The translations under genes were made by a program, and so were the position numbers. Shown piece by piece: positions 1 to 7,239 of a stretch of 64,000 bases of DNA. Each line of letters opens with the position of its first letter. Position 1 is the stretch's first letter. Under the pieces are notes generated by a model. The model had not been told where the DNA came from, ran no database searches, and saw nothing but the letters and a program-made list of their open reading frames with translations. Source of the stretch: an uncultured Lachnospiraceae bacterium (GTDB taxonomy: Bacteria; Bacillota; Clostridia; Lachnospirales; Lachnospiraceae); the NCBI GenBank assembly GCA_902781655.1, contig CACZJZ010000014.1:1-64000 (forward strand). Reading direction: 5' to 3'.

Positions 1-939
1 ACCGTATCCATTTTGATGACAGCGATTCTTGCAGCGGGCGTGCTTGCCGGCTGCGGCAGCTCTTCCAGCGGAGCCGCTGGCAGCGCCTCCACCGACGAGA
101 CGGCGCCGGCTCAGGAGACGACGGCGGCGGGCAGCACCGTGCAGATGGATGCATCGGCTGACGGCACGGCGTCCGGGACGGCGGAGAGCAGCGCAGCGCA
201 GATCACGGTTCAGCCGAACGGCGACGATCATCTCGCCAAAATTCTTGCCGCCGGCAAGATCACTGTGGCGACAGAGGGTGAGTGGTCTCCGTTCACGTAT
301 CACGATGCGGATACGAACGAGCTGGTCGGCTTTGACGTAGAGGTGGCGAAGGAGATCGCATCCCGCCTGGGCGTCGAGGCGGAGTTCAAGGAAGGCGATT
401 TTGACGGCGGACTCACCGGCGTGAGCCAGGGCACCTTTGACATGATGGCGAACGGCGTCGATGTCACGCCGGATCGGGAGCAGACGTTCGATTTCACCGA
501 TCCGTATGCCTACGATCACGCGGTCCTTGTCACGAAGAGCGACAATGAGGCGATCAAAACCTTTGATGATCTGAAGGGTAAGACGACAGCCAATTCTGTC
601 GGATCCACCTATGCGGCGATGGGCGAGCAGTATGGGGCTACCGTGGTCAATGTGCCGACCCTCGGAGAAACCATGGAGCTGGTGCTGAACGGAACGGCGG
701 ATGCTACAATCAACGCCAACACCTCGGTGCAGGATTATTTCAACACCACGGGGGAGAAGGGACTCAAGGTCGCGGTGACCGATCCGGAGACGACCTCCTA
801 TGCGATTCCGCTGAAAAAGGGTTCTGACAATGACACGCTCCGGGAGGCGATCAACCAGGCGATCGCAGCGATGCGGGCGGACGGCACTCTCGCGAAGATT
901 TCCGAGAAGTATTTCGGCGCAGACATCACGGCGGAATAA
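1..939 (+). CDS. Amino acid ABC transporter substrate-binding lipoprotein (5' partial)
   Basis: Extracellular solute-binding protein of family 3 (SBP_bac_3), which captures a polar amino acid or similar small solute for an ABC importer. The frame is open to the left edge, so the true start and the charged end of the signal peptide lie outside the window. A hydrophobic stretch runs into the lipobox LAGCGS, followed by a Ser/Ala/Thr-rich linker of about 60 residues. The binding domain shows the family pattern: WSPFTY, GFDVEVAKEIASRLG, FDMMANGVDVTPDR and FDFTDPY. It ends ISEKYFGADITAE. The permease and ATPase genes are not in the window and the ligand cannot be told from sequence alone. A stable hairpin follows the stop codon. 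Confidence 0.9.
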   Translation, partial: TVSILMTAILAAGVLAGCGSSSSGAAGSASTDETAPAQETTAAGSTVQMDASADGTASGTAESSAAQITVQPNGDDHLAKILAAGKITVATEGEWSPFTYHDADTNELVGFDVEVAKEIASRLGVEAEFKEGDFDGGLTGVSQGTFDMMANGVDVTPDREQTFDFTDPYAYDHAVLVTKSDNEAIKTFDDLKGKTTANSVGSTYAAMGEQYGATVVNVPTLGETMELVLNGTADATINANTSVQDYFNTTGEKGLKVAVTDPETTSYAIPLKKGSDNDTLREAINQAIAAMRADGTLAKISEKYFGADITAE

Positions 940-1254
940 GGAGCGGGCGGAGGAAGGAAGGTCCGCGTCATGATGCGGAGACCGCCGGAACCGAAAGAAC
1001 AACAGCACAGCAATTTGAAAGACGCGCCGGCATCGGACTGAAAAGGTCCGATGCCGGCGCGTTTGGCGTGCAATCAGACGACAAACGATTCGGTTGGGAT
1101 AGATAGAGCGTTGCGAAAGATTCATGAACAATACGTACAACGAGCTTGCAAAGAAATAGATATAAAGAAATCTGTCTGTCCGTTTTATGGATCAGGCGTG
1201 GAATGGATATAAATCTGATATACTGATCATAGACGATCGGGAAGGGACGCCGAT
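940..1254. other. Gap of about 315 bp between the lipoprotein gene and the toxin-antitoxin remnant
   Basis: Apart from the hairpin at 1022-1064, no complete gene is visible. One frame stays open from about 1063 to a TAA at 1210-1212 and encodes a protein-like, charged stretch including RALRKIHEQYVQRACKEID and ending YGSGVEWI. It has no convincing start or ribosome binding site and I do not recognise it. It may be the 3' scrap of a lost gene. The DNA becomes AT-richer from about 1080 onward, in line with the accessory nature of what follows. Confidence 0.4.
1022..1064 (+). terminator. Perfect 17-bp hairpin after the solute-binding protein gene
   Basis: Arms 1022-1038 and 1046-1062 are perfect reverse complements, GC-rich, with a 7-nt loop. 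Only three T follow, so it could act as a weak intrinsic terminator or protect the 3' end of the mRNA. Confidence 0.6.
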
Positions 1255-1551
1255 ATGCAGGAACGGATACAGTAGATACAGAATATTGTTGTGCCAATTG
1301 CCCGCGCATATGGAGTGAAAAAGATATCGCTGTTTGGCTCCCGCGCCCGTGGCGATAACCGCACCGACAGCGATTATGATTTTCTCATCTCAAAAGGAAA
1401 AGTATCAAGCATGTTATCATATCTTGCTTTTGTTAATGATCTGGAAGATGCTCTGGGAACACATGTAGATGTTGTTACAGATACATCGGAGGATGTTTTG
1501 TTTTTGGACGAAGCAAGGAAGGATGAGGTGATTCTCTATGGGCAGCCGTGA
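1255..1551 (+). pseudogene. MNT-type nucleotidyltransferase (antitoxin-like) with in-frame amber codon
   Basis: Minimal nucleotidyltransferase domain protein of the MntA/HI0073 type, the usual partner of a HepT (DUF86) toxin. The catalytic motif GSRARGDNRTDSDYDFLI (GS-x-DxD pattern) is intact. The best start is ATG 1255, with a GGGAAGGGA ribosome binding site about 8 nt upstream, and it begins MQERIQ. The seventh codon (1273-1275) is TAG, after which the same frame continues IQNIVVPIARAYG with clear family character. A single CAG-to-TAG change would explain this. Translation might restart at GTG 1291, giving 86 residues and losing only the first helix, so residual function is possible. The next gene is a broken HepT, so the pair is probably dead. 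Confidence 0.75.
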
Positions 1552-1623
1552 CAAAATGATTCTGATTAGATCATTGCCTATTGTAATGAAATAGAGAAAA
1601 CGCATTCCTTTTCAGGCAGTGCG
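1538..1623 (+). pseudogene. HepT/DUF86 toxin remnant, frameshifted and truncated
   Basis: The ATG at 1538 overlaps the end of the nucleotidyltransferase frame, as expected for a MNT-HepT operon, and begins MGSRDKMILI. That frame then ends at TAG 1592. A different frame from 1570 reads IIAYCNEIEKTHSFSGSA, the normal continuation of HepT-like proteins. One lost base near 1567-1570 restores the family sequence. Homology stops around 1623, just before the sirtuin gene, so about three quarters of the toxin, including the expected HEPN Rx4-6H active site, is missing. Family assignment rests on the short N-terminal match and the operon context. Confidence 0.65.
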
Positions 1624-1660
1624 GCGCGTGCGTGGGCAGCCAGGCCGCGGGAGGCGTGAG

Positions 1661-2422
1661 ATGACGGAGAGAGACAGAAGAGAACAGGAAAAGATTGAGA
1701 AGCTGACGGAGATGGTCCGGGCGAGCAGCAAGATTGTATTCTTCGGCGGCGCGGGTGTGTCGACAGAGAGCGGGATCCCGGATTTCCGGAGTCAGGATGG
1801 TCTGTATCATCAGAAGTATGATTATCCGCCGGAGGAAATTCTGAGCCACACCTTTTATGAGCAGCGGCCGGAGGAGTTTTTCCGGTTTTACCGGGACAAG
1901 CTGCTTCTGCGTGGACAGCCGAAGCCGGAGCCGAACACGGCGCACAAGATACTGGCCAAATGGGAAGCTGAGGGACGACTGCGCGCAGTGATCACGCAGA
2001 ACATTGACGGCCTGCATCAGAAGGCCGGTTCAAAGCACGTCCTTGAACTCCATGGCAGTACGCTCCGAAACTACTGCGAGAGATGCCATGCGTTCTATGA
2101 CGCGGATTTTGTCGCGAATTCGGAGGGCGTTCCGGTCTGTCCGAAATGCGGCGGGAGGATCAAGCCGGACGTGGTGCTGTATGAGGAGAGCCTGAATTAT
2201 GCGACGCTGGAGGAGGCGGTGAAGGATATCTCGGAGGCGGATATGCTGATTGTGGGCGGCACCTCCCTTGTCGTCTACCCGGCAGCAGGGCTGATTGATT
2301 ACTACAGCGGACACCGCCTGGTTCTGATCAACAAGTCTGCGACTTCCCGCGACAGTCAGGCGGATCTGGTCATCTCCGATTCCATCGGCAAGGTGCTGGG
2401 AGAGGTGGACGCGGCGCTGTGA
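1661..2422 (+). CDS. cobB: NAD-dependent protein deacylase, sirtuin family
   Basis: Sir2 family enzyme that removes acyl groups from protein lysines using NAD+, giving nicotinamide and O-acyl-ADP-ribose, in the cytoplasm. Visible motifs in order are the Rossmann GAGVSTESGIPDFRS (about residues 30-44), TQNIDGLHQKAG, the catalytic His in LELHGS, four zinc cysteines in YCERC and CPKC, and GGTSLVVYPAAGL. The 253-residue length is normal. The start at ATG 1661 is chosen because GGGAGG lies 6 nt upstream. An in-frame GTG at 1619 would add 14 Arg/Gly-rich residues that overlap the toxin remnant. It sits alone between mobile-looking DNA on both sides. Confidence 0.93.
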   Translation: MTERDRREQEKIEKLTEMVRASSKIVFFGGAGVSTESGIPDFRSQDGLYHQKYDYPPEEILSHTFYEQRPEEFFRFYRDKLLLRGQPKPEPNTAHKILAKWEAEGRLRAVITQNIDGLHQKAGSKHVLELHGSTLRNYCERCHAFYDADFVANSEGVPVCPKCGGRIKPDVVLYEESLNYATLEEAVKDISEADMLIVGGTSLVVYPAAGLIDYYSGHRLVLINKSATSRDSQADLVISDSIGKVLGEVDAAL

Positions 2423-2580
2423 CGCAGAGATGACAAAAAACTTGTCAGATATTATCGCAGCAGACGATGGATTTTTTGTGATTCGGGTTCAGAGAAATAG
2501 ACGCTTTGCTTTCAATTCAGCAATCCTATCGAATCTATTTGAATTTGCGCATCAAAATAATCAGCAAGCTGAGCACTTTG

Positions 2581-2616
2581 ATAGTGAAACGGTTTACTTT
2601 GATCACTATATATAAT
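2581..2616 (+). promoter_or_regulatory. Candidate promoter and operator of the restriction-modification operon
   Basis: AT-rich stretch with a consensus -10 box TATAAT at 2611-2616 and no good -35 hexamer at normal spacing. An inverted pair ATAGTG (2581-2586) and CACTAT (2604-2609) flanks the would-be -35 region. Such palindromes are where controller proteins of restriction systems bind. The region 2423-2656 has no other recognisable content. Inference from position only. Confidence 0.35.
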
Positions 2617-2656
2617 ATCCTCTGTAAGACGAAGATGGTTGCTGAAGGAGTGTTTT

Positions 2657-2902
2657 ATGGCTATGCATTGTCAACTGTCTACTTTGATGGGATCAAACAG
2701 GTATTCTATACAGGATGTGCATATAAAGACTGGTTTGGCGAGGAACACCATATCTAATCTGTATTACGATAAGGCGTGCAGGATTGATTATGAGACTGCC
2801 GAGAGGCTGTGCAAATTATTTGGGTGCACGCTGGATGATCTGTTTGTGATTTCGGATACGGAACCAAAAAGGAAAGTAAATGAGAATTATTTCGTTATTT
2901 AG
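2657..2902 (+). CDS. Cro/C1-type helix-turn-helix regulator (controller protein of R-M cassette)
   Basis: Small 81-residue DNA-binding protein of the XRE superfamily. The helix-turn-helix reads SIQDVHIKTGLARNTISNLY, followed by YETAERLCKLFGCTLDDLF, the standard closing helices of this fold. ATG 2657 is preferred because GAAGGAG lies 7 nt upstream. The TTG at 2639 in the same frame would add six residues within the ribosome binding site. Its last 23 nt overlap the first methyltransferase gene, so translation of the two is coupled. In restriction-modification loci such C proteins delay nuclease expression until methylation is established. That role is inferred here from context. Confidence 0.8.
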   Translation: MAMHCQLSTLMGSNRYSIQDVHIKTGLARNTISNLYYDKACRIDYETAERLCKLFGCTLDDLFVISDTEPKRKVNENYFVI

Positions 2903-3827
2903 CGGCGCTGGCGGCCTTGATTTAGGATTGATCCAAGCTGGCAATACTATTGTTTGGGCAAACGATATGGATAAGGATGCCGTCGCTACTTATAAAAAAA
3001 ATATAAGTGATGATATTGTCTGCGACGATATAAAGAATATTGATATAGACAGCCTACCTGAAGCAGACGTGGTTGTTGGAGGGTTCCCCTGCCAAGGCTT
3101 TTCACAAGCTAATTTGCGCAGAGTGCTGGATGATCCAAGAAATCAGCTTTACAGGTTCTTCTATGAGACCATAAAGGACAAACAACCGGAATTCTTTATT
3201 GCTGAGAATGTACGCGGCATTTTGAGTATAGGAAAAGGCGAGGCTATAAAGCAGATTATCTCTGACTTCCAGGATGCTGGTTATATTACGGAAGTACATA
3301 AAGTCAACATGGCGGACTACGGAGTTCCGCAGACAAGACAGAGGGTCATCATTATCGGACAGAGAAAAGACATCTTCCCGACTATGCTGTTTCACTTTCC
3401 AGAGAAAACCAATGGGAAAGACGGGGAGCCGAAGCCTTGGATCACCATCAAAGAAGCTATAGAACGATTTCCGGATCCGGATGAGCCGAACGATGTTCTG
3501 AATCACACTTATTCTAAATATAAGGTGGTTTATAGAGACTTTACCGCCCATCGGCAGACAAACCCTGATAAGCCGTCTCCGACTATTTTGGCGCGGGGAA
3601 ATGGCGGCGGTGGTGTTTGTGCAATACCGCATTATAATGGCAAACGACGGCTGACAATTAGAGAAAGTGCAGCAGTTCAGACATTTCCGGACGATTTTTA
3701 CTTTATTGGCTCACAAAACTCCTGTTATAGGCAGATCGGGAATGCAGTACCGCCTCTTTTTGCAAAAAAGCTTGGTGAAGAACTGATAAGGCTGGAGAAA
3801 GTAAATGAACGTAGTCTCGTTGTTTAG
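2880..3827 (+). CDS. DNA (cytosine-5) methyltransferase, first of a tandem pair
   Basis: C5-cytosine methyltransferase (Dcm family) that uses S-adenosylmethionine to protect host DNA. All core motifs are visible: I FSGAGGLDLG (about residues 6-15), IV GGFPCQGFS with the catalytic Cys, VI ENV, VIII QTRQRV and X GNAVPP near the end. The 315-residue length with a short target-recognition region between motifs VIII and IX suits a small-site enzyme. The start ATG 2880 lies inside the 3' end of the regulator gene, behind AAAAGGAAAG. Sequence and layout closely match the next gene, so the pair probably arose by duplication. DNA here is AT-richer than in flanking core genes, which points to horizontal acquisition. 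Confidence 0.95.
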   Translation: MRIISLFSGAGGLDLGLIQAGNTIVWANDMDKDAVATYKKNISDDIVCDDIKNIDIDSLPEADVVVGGFPCQGFSQANLRRVLDDPRNQLYRFFYETIKDKQPEFFIAENVRGILSIGKGEAIKQIISDFQDAGYITEVHKVNMADYGVPQTRQRVIIIGQRKDIFPTMLFHFPEKTNGKDGEPKPWITIKEAIERFPDPDEPNDVLNHTYSKYKVVYRDFTAHRQTNPDKPSPTILARGNGGGGVCAIPHYNGKRRLTIRESAAVQTFPDDFYFIGSQNSCYRQIGNAVPPLFAKKLGEELIRLEKVNERSLVV

Positions 3828-4731
3828 CGGAGCCGGCGGGCTGGATCTTGGCTTCATTATGGCCGGTAACAAGATAATATGGGCTAATGATTTGTATGAG
3901 GATGCTGTAGACACTTATAGAAAAAATCTCGGTGACCATATTGTTTTGAAAGACATTAGGGAAGTTAAAACACAGGATATCCCTGATTGTGATATTGTGA
4001 TTGGAGGCTTCCCATGCCAGGGATTCTCTGTGGCGAACTGGAAACGTCATGTAGACGATGAGAGGAATACACTATATAAGCAGCTCATCCGCGTCATTCA
4101 TGATAAACAGCCGAAATTTTTTTTGGCTGAAAATGTTAAGGGCCTGACCAACATGGAACATGGGGAGGTCTTTAAGCTCGTTTTGCAGGATTTTTCATCA
4201 CTTGGATATAAGGTCAAGTGGAAAGTTCTGAATGCCGCTGACTATGGAGTTCCTCAGACAAGGCAAAGGGTTATCATCACCGGAGTAAGAAACGACATTA
4301 ATTTCGATTACATATACCCGAAACCTACAAATGATAAGAATGGAGAAAACGGCCTTCCAAAATGGGTCAGCTGTTCAGAAGCACTGAAAGACATTCCGGA
4401 TCCGGACAAGCCGAATGATCTAAAAAATCACGTTTGTTCAAAATACAAACTGGGGTTCAGTAACTATATAGGACACAGGAAGCTTGATCCTGACAAACCC
4501 GCTCCGACGGTTACCGCGAGAGGTGATGATAAAGGCGGAGTGGTCATTTTACCTCATCCGAGTGGCCTGAGAAGGATGTCGTGCAGGGAATTGGCTACAA
4601 TACAGAGCTTTCCTATTGACTATGAATTTTGCGGAAACAGGTCTTCTGTTTACCGGCAGATAGGCAATGCTGTGCCGCCCAAACTGGCATATGCTGTTGC
4701 GAAAATTTTTAATGAATACAAAGGGGAATAA
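3805..4731 (+). CDS. DNA (cytosine-5) methyltransferase, second of a tandem pair
   Basis: Second Dcm-family enzyme, 308 residues, clearly paralogous to its upstream neighbour. Motif I FSGAGGLDLG, motif IV GGFPCQGFS, motif VI ENV, motif VIII QTRQRV and motif X GNAVPP are intact. The recognition segment is related to the first enzyme but not identical (HVCSKYKLGFSNY against HTYSKYKVVYRDF). Two different m5C enzymes beside one nuclease is typical of systems whose site is asymmetric, so that each strand needs its own methylase. That is an inference. The start overlaps the preceding gene by 23 nt, the same overlap as between regulator and first methylase, with a near-identical start context. Confidence 0.95.
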   Translation: MNVVSLFSGAGGLDLGFIMAGNKIIWANDLYEDAVDTYRKNLGDHIVLKDIREVKTQDIPDCDIVIGGFPCQGFSVANWKRHVDDERNTLYKQLIRVIHDKQPKFFLAENVKGLTNMEHGEVFKLVLQDFSSLGYKVKWKVLNAADYGVPQTRQRVIITGVRNDINFDYIYPKPTNDKNGENGLPKWVSCSEALKDIPDPDKPNDLKNHVCSKYKLGFSNYIGHRKLDPDKPAPTVTARGDDKGGVVILPHPSGLRRMSCRELATIQSFPIDYEFCGNRSSVYRQIGNAVPPKLAYAVAKIFNEYKGE

Positions 4732-4734
4732 GAT

Positions 4735-6006
4735 ATGCTGCCAAATGGTTACATTCCAGTGAAGCCTTTTCCGGATTTTAAGTGGAAATGGGCGTGCTTA
4801 CAATGCACAGAAGGAATTGATGATCCTGTTGTCCTTCTTGGCGTTTTGTCAAGAATGCGCAAGCTGGAACGGGCCGGCAAGAATTATAAATATAGCTCAC
4901 CTGAGTTTGGAAAGGAACTTGTTGATCTGGATAACGACCTGAAGGATTCTGTCGGCGTTGATTTGGCAAGGCGCGTAGGGGAACGGAATCTCATCAGGAA
5001 CAGCGGCCAGTATTGGAAAGCTGTCGGATTAATCCCTGCAGAGAGTACTGGTGGACACATCCAGCTGACGGATTTTGGCCGGAAAGTGGCGGACCATGAA
5101 ATATCGCAGACAGAATTTTCGGCGATAACCATACAGACATTTAAGCTTCCGAACCGTACCATACAGAGTCCGAAAGAATGTTCCATGTGGGATGCTCATA
5201 GTTTAGTTCTTTATCCCCTCAGGATAATATTGAACACAATACTCTTCCTTAGAGACAAGTTTGGCGAACAGGAAGAATTTATAACCACGGAGGAACTTAC
5301 AAAAATAGTTATCCCTTTATCAGGGTGCCATGTTGAAATTGAAGATTATGCCAAATTCATTTTTCTTCATCGGTGTGGTGCGCTGAATCTTGCAAAATGG
5401 CCGAACTGCTGCCCGGCAGCTAATGATAAGCGGATTGCGAGAGAGTATCTTTTGTTCCTATCGAATTATGGGTATTTGAATTTGGCCCGGGGAGACGACA
5501 GCACAAATTTTAATGAAAGATATGTGCTGAATACGACCATTGCGGATGAAATTGCGGATATTGTTTCTAAGCCGATAACGGATGAGACGTTGCAGCAAGC
5601 CCTTATGGATATTCGCAGTACCAGCATCGCGTCTGAAGTTGCGAGGAAAACAATCAGTTCTGCTCAATACAGGTCGAAACAGCCTAAATTCAGGCATGAT
5701 GTTCTTGCTATGTGCCACAGGTGCATCATTACGAATGTTGAAATGCCAGAAGTTCTGGAAGCCGCTCATATTAAGCCCCATAAGTATAATGGGCCGGAAG
5801 AAGCAGACAACGGTTTTGCTATGCGTACTGATATTCACATCCTCTTTGACACAGGGAATCTCAAGATTTCAGTCGATGGCGATGTTGAATTATCTGAAGT
5901 AGCCAGAAAGAATTATGGCTGGGCTATTCCTCCCAAGATTGTCATTCCAGATTACGTTAATAAATCGTATCTTAAGTGGAGATGGGACAATTATGTAGGA
6001 ATATAA
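4735..6006 (+). CDS. HNH endonuclease, probable restriction enzyme of the cassette
   Basis: Protein of 423 residues with a C-terminal HNH_2-like nuclease domain (about residues 325-385): a CHRC zinc pair, then LEAAHIKPHKYNG, DNGFAMRTDIHILFDTG and ISVDGDV. The N-terminal 300 residues have no domain I can name. They contain charged, helical segments such as LLGVLSRMRKLERAG and ELVDLDNDLKDSVGV, and probably recognise DNA. It starts 3 nt after the second methylase stop and ends 1 nt before the Vsr gene, so it is in one operon. The restriction role is inferred from the HNH domain and company. A Type IV (methyl-directed) nuclease is unlikely beside two cognate methylases. Confidence 0.8.
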   Translation: MLPNGYIPVKPFPDFKWKWACLQCTEGIDDPVVLLGVLSRMRKLERAGKNYKYSSPEFGKELVDLDNDLKDSVGVDLARRVGERNLIRNSGQYWKAVGLIPAESTGGHIQLTDFGRKVADHEISQTEFSAITIQTFKLPNRTIQSPKECSMWDAHSLVLYPLRIILNTILFLRDKFGEQEEFITTEELTKIVIPLSGCHVEIEDYAKFIFLHRCGALNLAKWPNCCPAANDKRIAREYLLFLSNYGYLNLARGDDSTNFNERYVLNTTIADEIADIVSKPITDETLQQALMDIRSTSIASEVARKTISSAQYRSKQPKFRHDVLAMCHRCIITNVEMPEVLEAAHIKPHKYNGPEEADNGFAMRTDIHILFDTGNLKISVDGDVELSEVARKNYGWAIPPKIVIPDYVNKSYLKWRWDNYVGI

Positions 6007-6007
6007 A

Positions 6008-6445
6008 ATGGCAGATGTGTTGACGCCGGAACAGCGGCATAAAAATATGTCCCATATCCGTTCGAAGGACACTTCGATTGAAGTTACTCTCCGAAAGGCT
6101 CTGTGGCATAAAGGGTATCGGTACAGAAAGAACTATAAGGAACTGAAGGGGAAGCCGGATATTGCCATAACAAAGTACCAGATCGCAATTTTCTGTGACA
6201 GCGAATTCTTCCACGGTAAGGACTGGCCAGAACTTGAAAAACGGCTGCTCAAAGGTACGAACAGTGAATACTGGTACGGCAAAATCAAGCGGAACATGGA
6301 ATGGGATGAAGAAGTAAACCAAACGCTTTATGGCGCGGGCTGGATTGTTCTCAGGTTCTGGGGAAGTGATATCAAGAAGCACCTTGATAAATGTCTCCAG
6401 ACAATTGATGAAGCAGTTTTTGACCGCAAAATGATGGATTACTAA
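6008..6445 (+). CDS. vsr: Very-short-patch repair endonuclease (Vsr family)
   Basis: Vsr nicks 5' of the T in T:G mismatches created by deamination of 5-methylcytosine, limiting the mutagenic cost of m5C methylation. The family pattern is clear: TPEQRHKNMSHIRSKDTSIE, a YRYRKNY segment, GKPDIAI with the catalytic Asp, and YWYGKIKRNMEWDEEV then WIVLRFWGSDI. The usual His-rich stretch is DSEFFHGKDW here, a variant seen in many Firmicutes members that keeps one His. Length of 145 residues is normal. It follows the HNH gene by 1 nt. Its presence supports the view that both neighbouring methylases make 5-methylcytosine. Confidence 0.92.
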   Translation: MADVLTPEQRHKNMSHIRSKDTSIEVTLRKALWHKGYRYRKNYKELKGKPDIAITKYQIAIFCDSEFFHGKDWPELEKRLLKGTNSEYWYGKIKRNMEWDEEVNQTLYGAGWIVLRFWGSDIKKHLDKCLQTIDEAVFDRKMMDY

Positions 6446-6447
6446 AG

Positions 6448-6481
6448 AAATGGCAGCAGACTCACTACCCGCTGCCATTTT
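6448..6481 (+). terminator. Terminator of the restriction-modification operon
   Basis: Arms AAATGGCAGC (6448-6457) and GCTGCCATTT (6471-6480) form a 10-bp stem starting two bases after the vsr stop codon. The A-run and T-run at its ends would let it work in both directions. Confidence 0.7.
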
Positions 6482-6484
6482 GCC

Positions 6485-6994
6485 TGTGGAACATCCGGGA
6501 AGCGGTGGAGCAGTAGATGTCCTCGCAGCGATCAGTTCGGGCATGTGGTTCTGGGGTATATTTTGCAGCTGCGCCAGACGGCTGTTAAACCGGTCTGTCC
6601 TGTTGGCTCCGTAGAACTGGAAGAACCCCTGGCAGCGGTCAGCATGCGAGCCGGCCGATGAGAGCATCGCGGTGTATTTCTTCACGTTGTTCTTTGCGGG
6701 CGGCGGCATCATTTCCAGGATCTCTTTCGCCGAATCGAGGTATCCGCAGACGGAATCGTCCGGGCCGCCGTAAGGGCGGAAAAGGTCAGGATAGATCCGG
6801 CGCAGGCACACCGACCGACAGACCTGCTCGAATGTCGCATTGAAACTGTATACGGTCGCTGTTTTTGGCACGATGGCTTCCAGAATCTCCTCCGGTATTT
6901 TCTCTCTGCAAGCCAGATCATATGTCACGGGCGGCTGCTCTTTCACGGGGATCCCGGCAAGCAGCATCTCGAATGACGGCTGTTCCGCGTATAC
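6485..6994 (-). pseudogene. Decayed phage-type DNA polymerase (family A) remnant
   Basis: The minus strand carries several collinear pieces of the DNA polymerase common in Firmicutes siphophages. From 6994 down it reads VYAEQPSFEMLLAG, DLACREKIPEEILEAI and YSFNATFEQVC, which match the phage N-terminal exonuclease-like region. It then jumps to VKKYTAML and GFFQFYGANRTDRFNSRLAQ with LQNIPQNHMPEL (about 6532-6640), the start of the polymerase domain. A further frame at 6489-6524 gives EDIYCSTASRMF, again family-typical. Large internal deletions and at least one frameshift make it non-functional. Identification is from memory of the family and should be checked by a profile search. Confidence 0.75.
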
Positions 6995-7008
6995 CGGATT
7001 GTGCGACG

Positions 7009-7185
7009 GTCCTTATCACCGTCGCGGAGCGGGATCCTGAAGTCCTCCAGCTTCGGCACTGACTTGCCCGTTCCCTTCAGCTTTGCATGGCCCTTGTCAT
7101 AAGCTGTCTTGATGGCCGCCCTGATTTTCTGGATCGTTACCATGTCGCTCTTCGGGATGATGATGCTCGCGCTGTAGCGGACGTA
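7009..7185 (-). pseudogene. DUF2815 phage protein fragment
   Basis: Minus-strand fragment beginning YVRYSASIIIPKSD (7185 downward), continuing IQKIRAAIKTAYDKGHAKL and GTGKSVPKLEDF, and ending PLRDGDKD at 7009. These are the signature stretches of DUF2815, a phage protein probably acting as a single-strand-binding protein next to the phage DNA polymerase. A stop codon precedes it and the C-terminal half is lost. About 15 nt separate it from the polymerase fragment, which keeps the phage gene order. It ends just upstream of the rpsF promoter. Confidence 0.75.
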
Positions 7186-7206
7186 CTATGGATCTGCAAA
7201 ATGTGC

Positions 7207-7236
7207 TTGTGCGCAAACGGAAATCTATGCTAAAAT
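7207..7236 (+). promoter_or_regulatory. Promoter of the rpsF-ssb-rpsR operon
   Basis: TTGTGC (7207-7212), an 18-bp spacer and TAAAAT (7231-7236) make a good housekeeping sigma promoter. It lies directly after the prophage remnant and about 80 nt upstream of rpsF. Confidence 0.7.
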
Positions 7237-7239
7237 AAA

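Noticed and set aside
2430..2615. Short frame beginning MTKNLSD after the sirtuin gene
   Set aside because: No ribosome binding site, no recognisable domain, and it overlaps the candidate R-M promoter. It is probably spacer.
5972..6480. Extension of the phage polymerase frame into the vsr gene on the opposite strand
   Set aside because: Homology to the polymerase stops near 6485. The remaining open stretch is the antisense of vsr and has no phage character.
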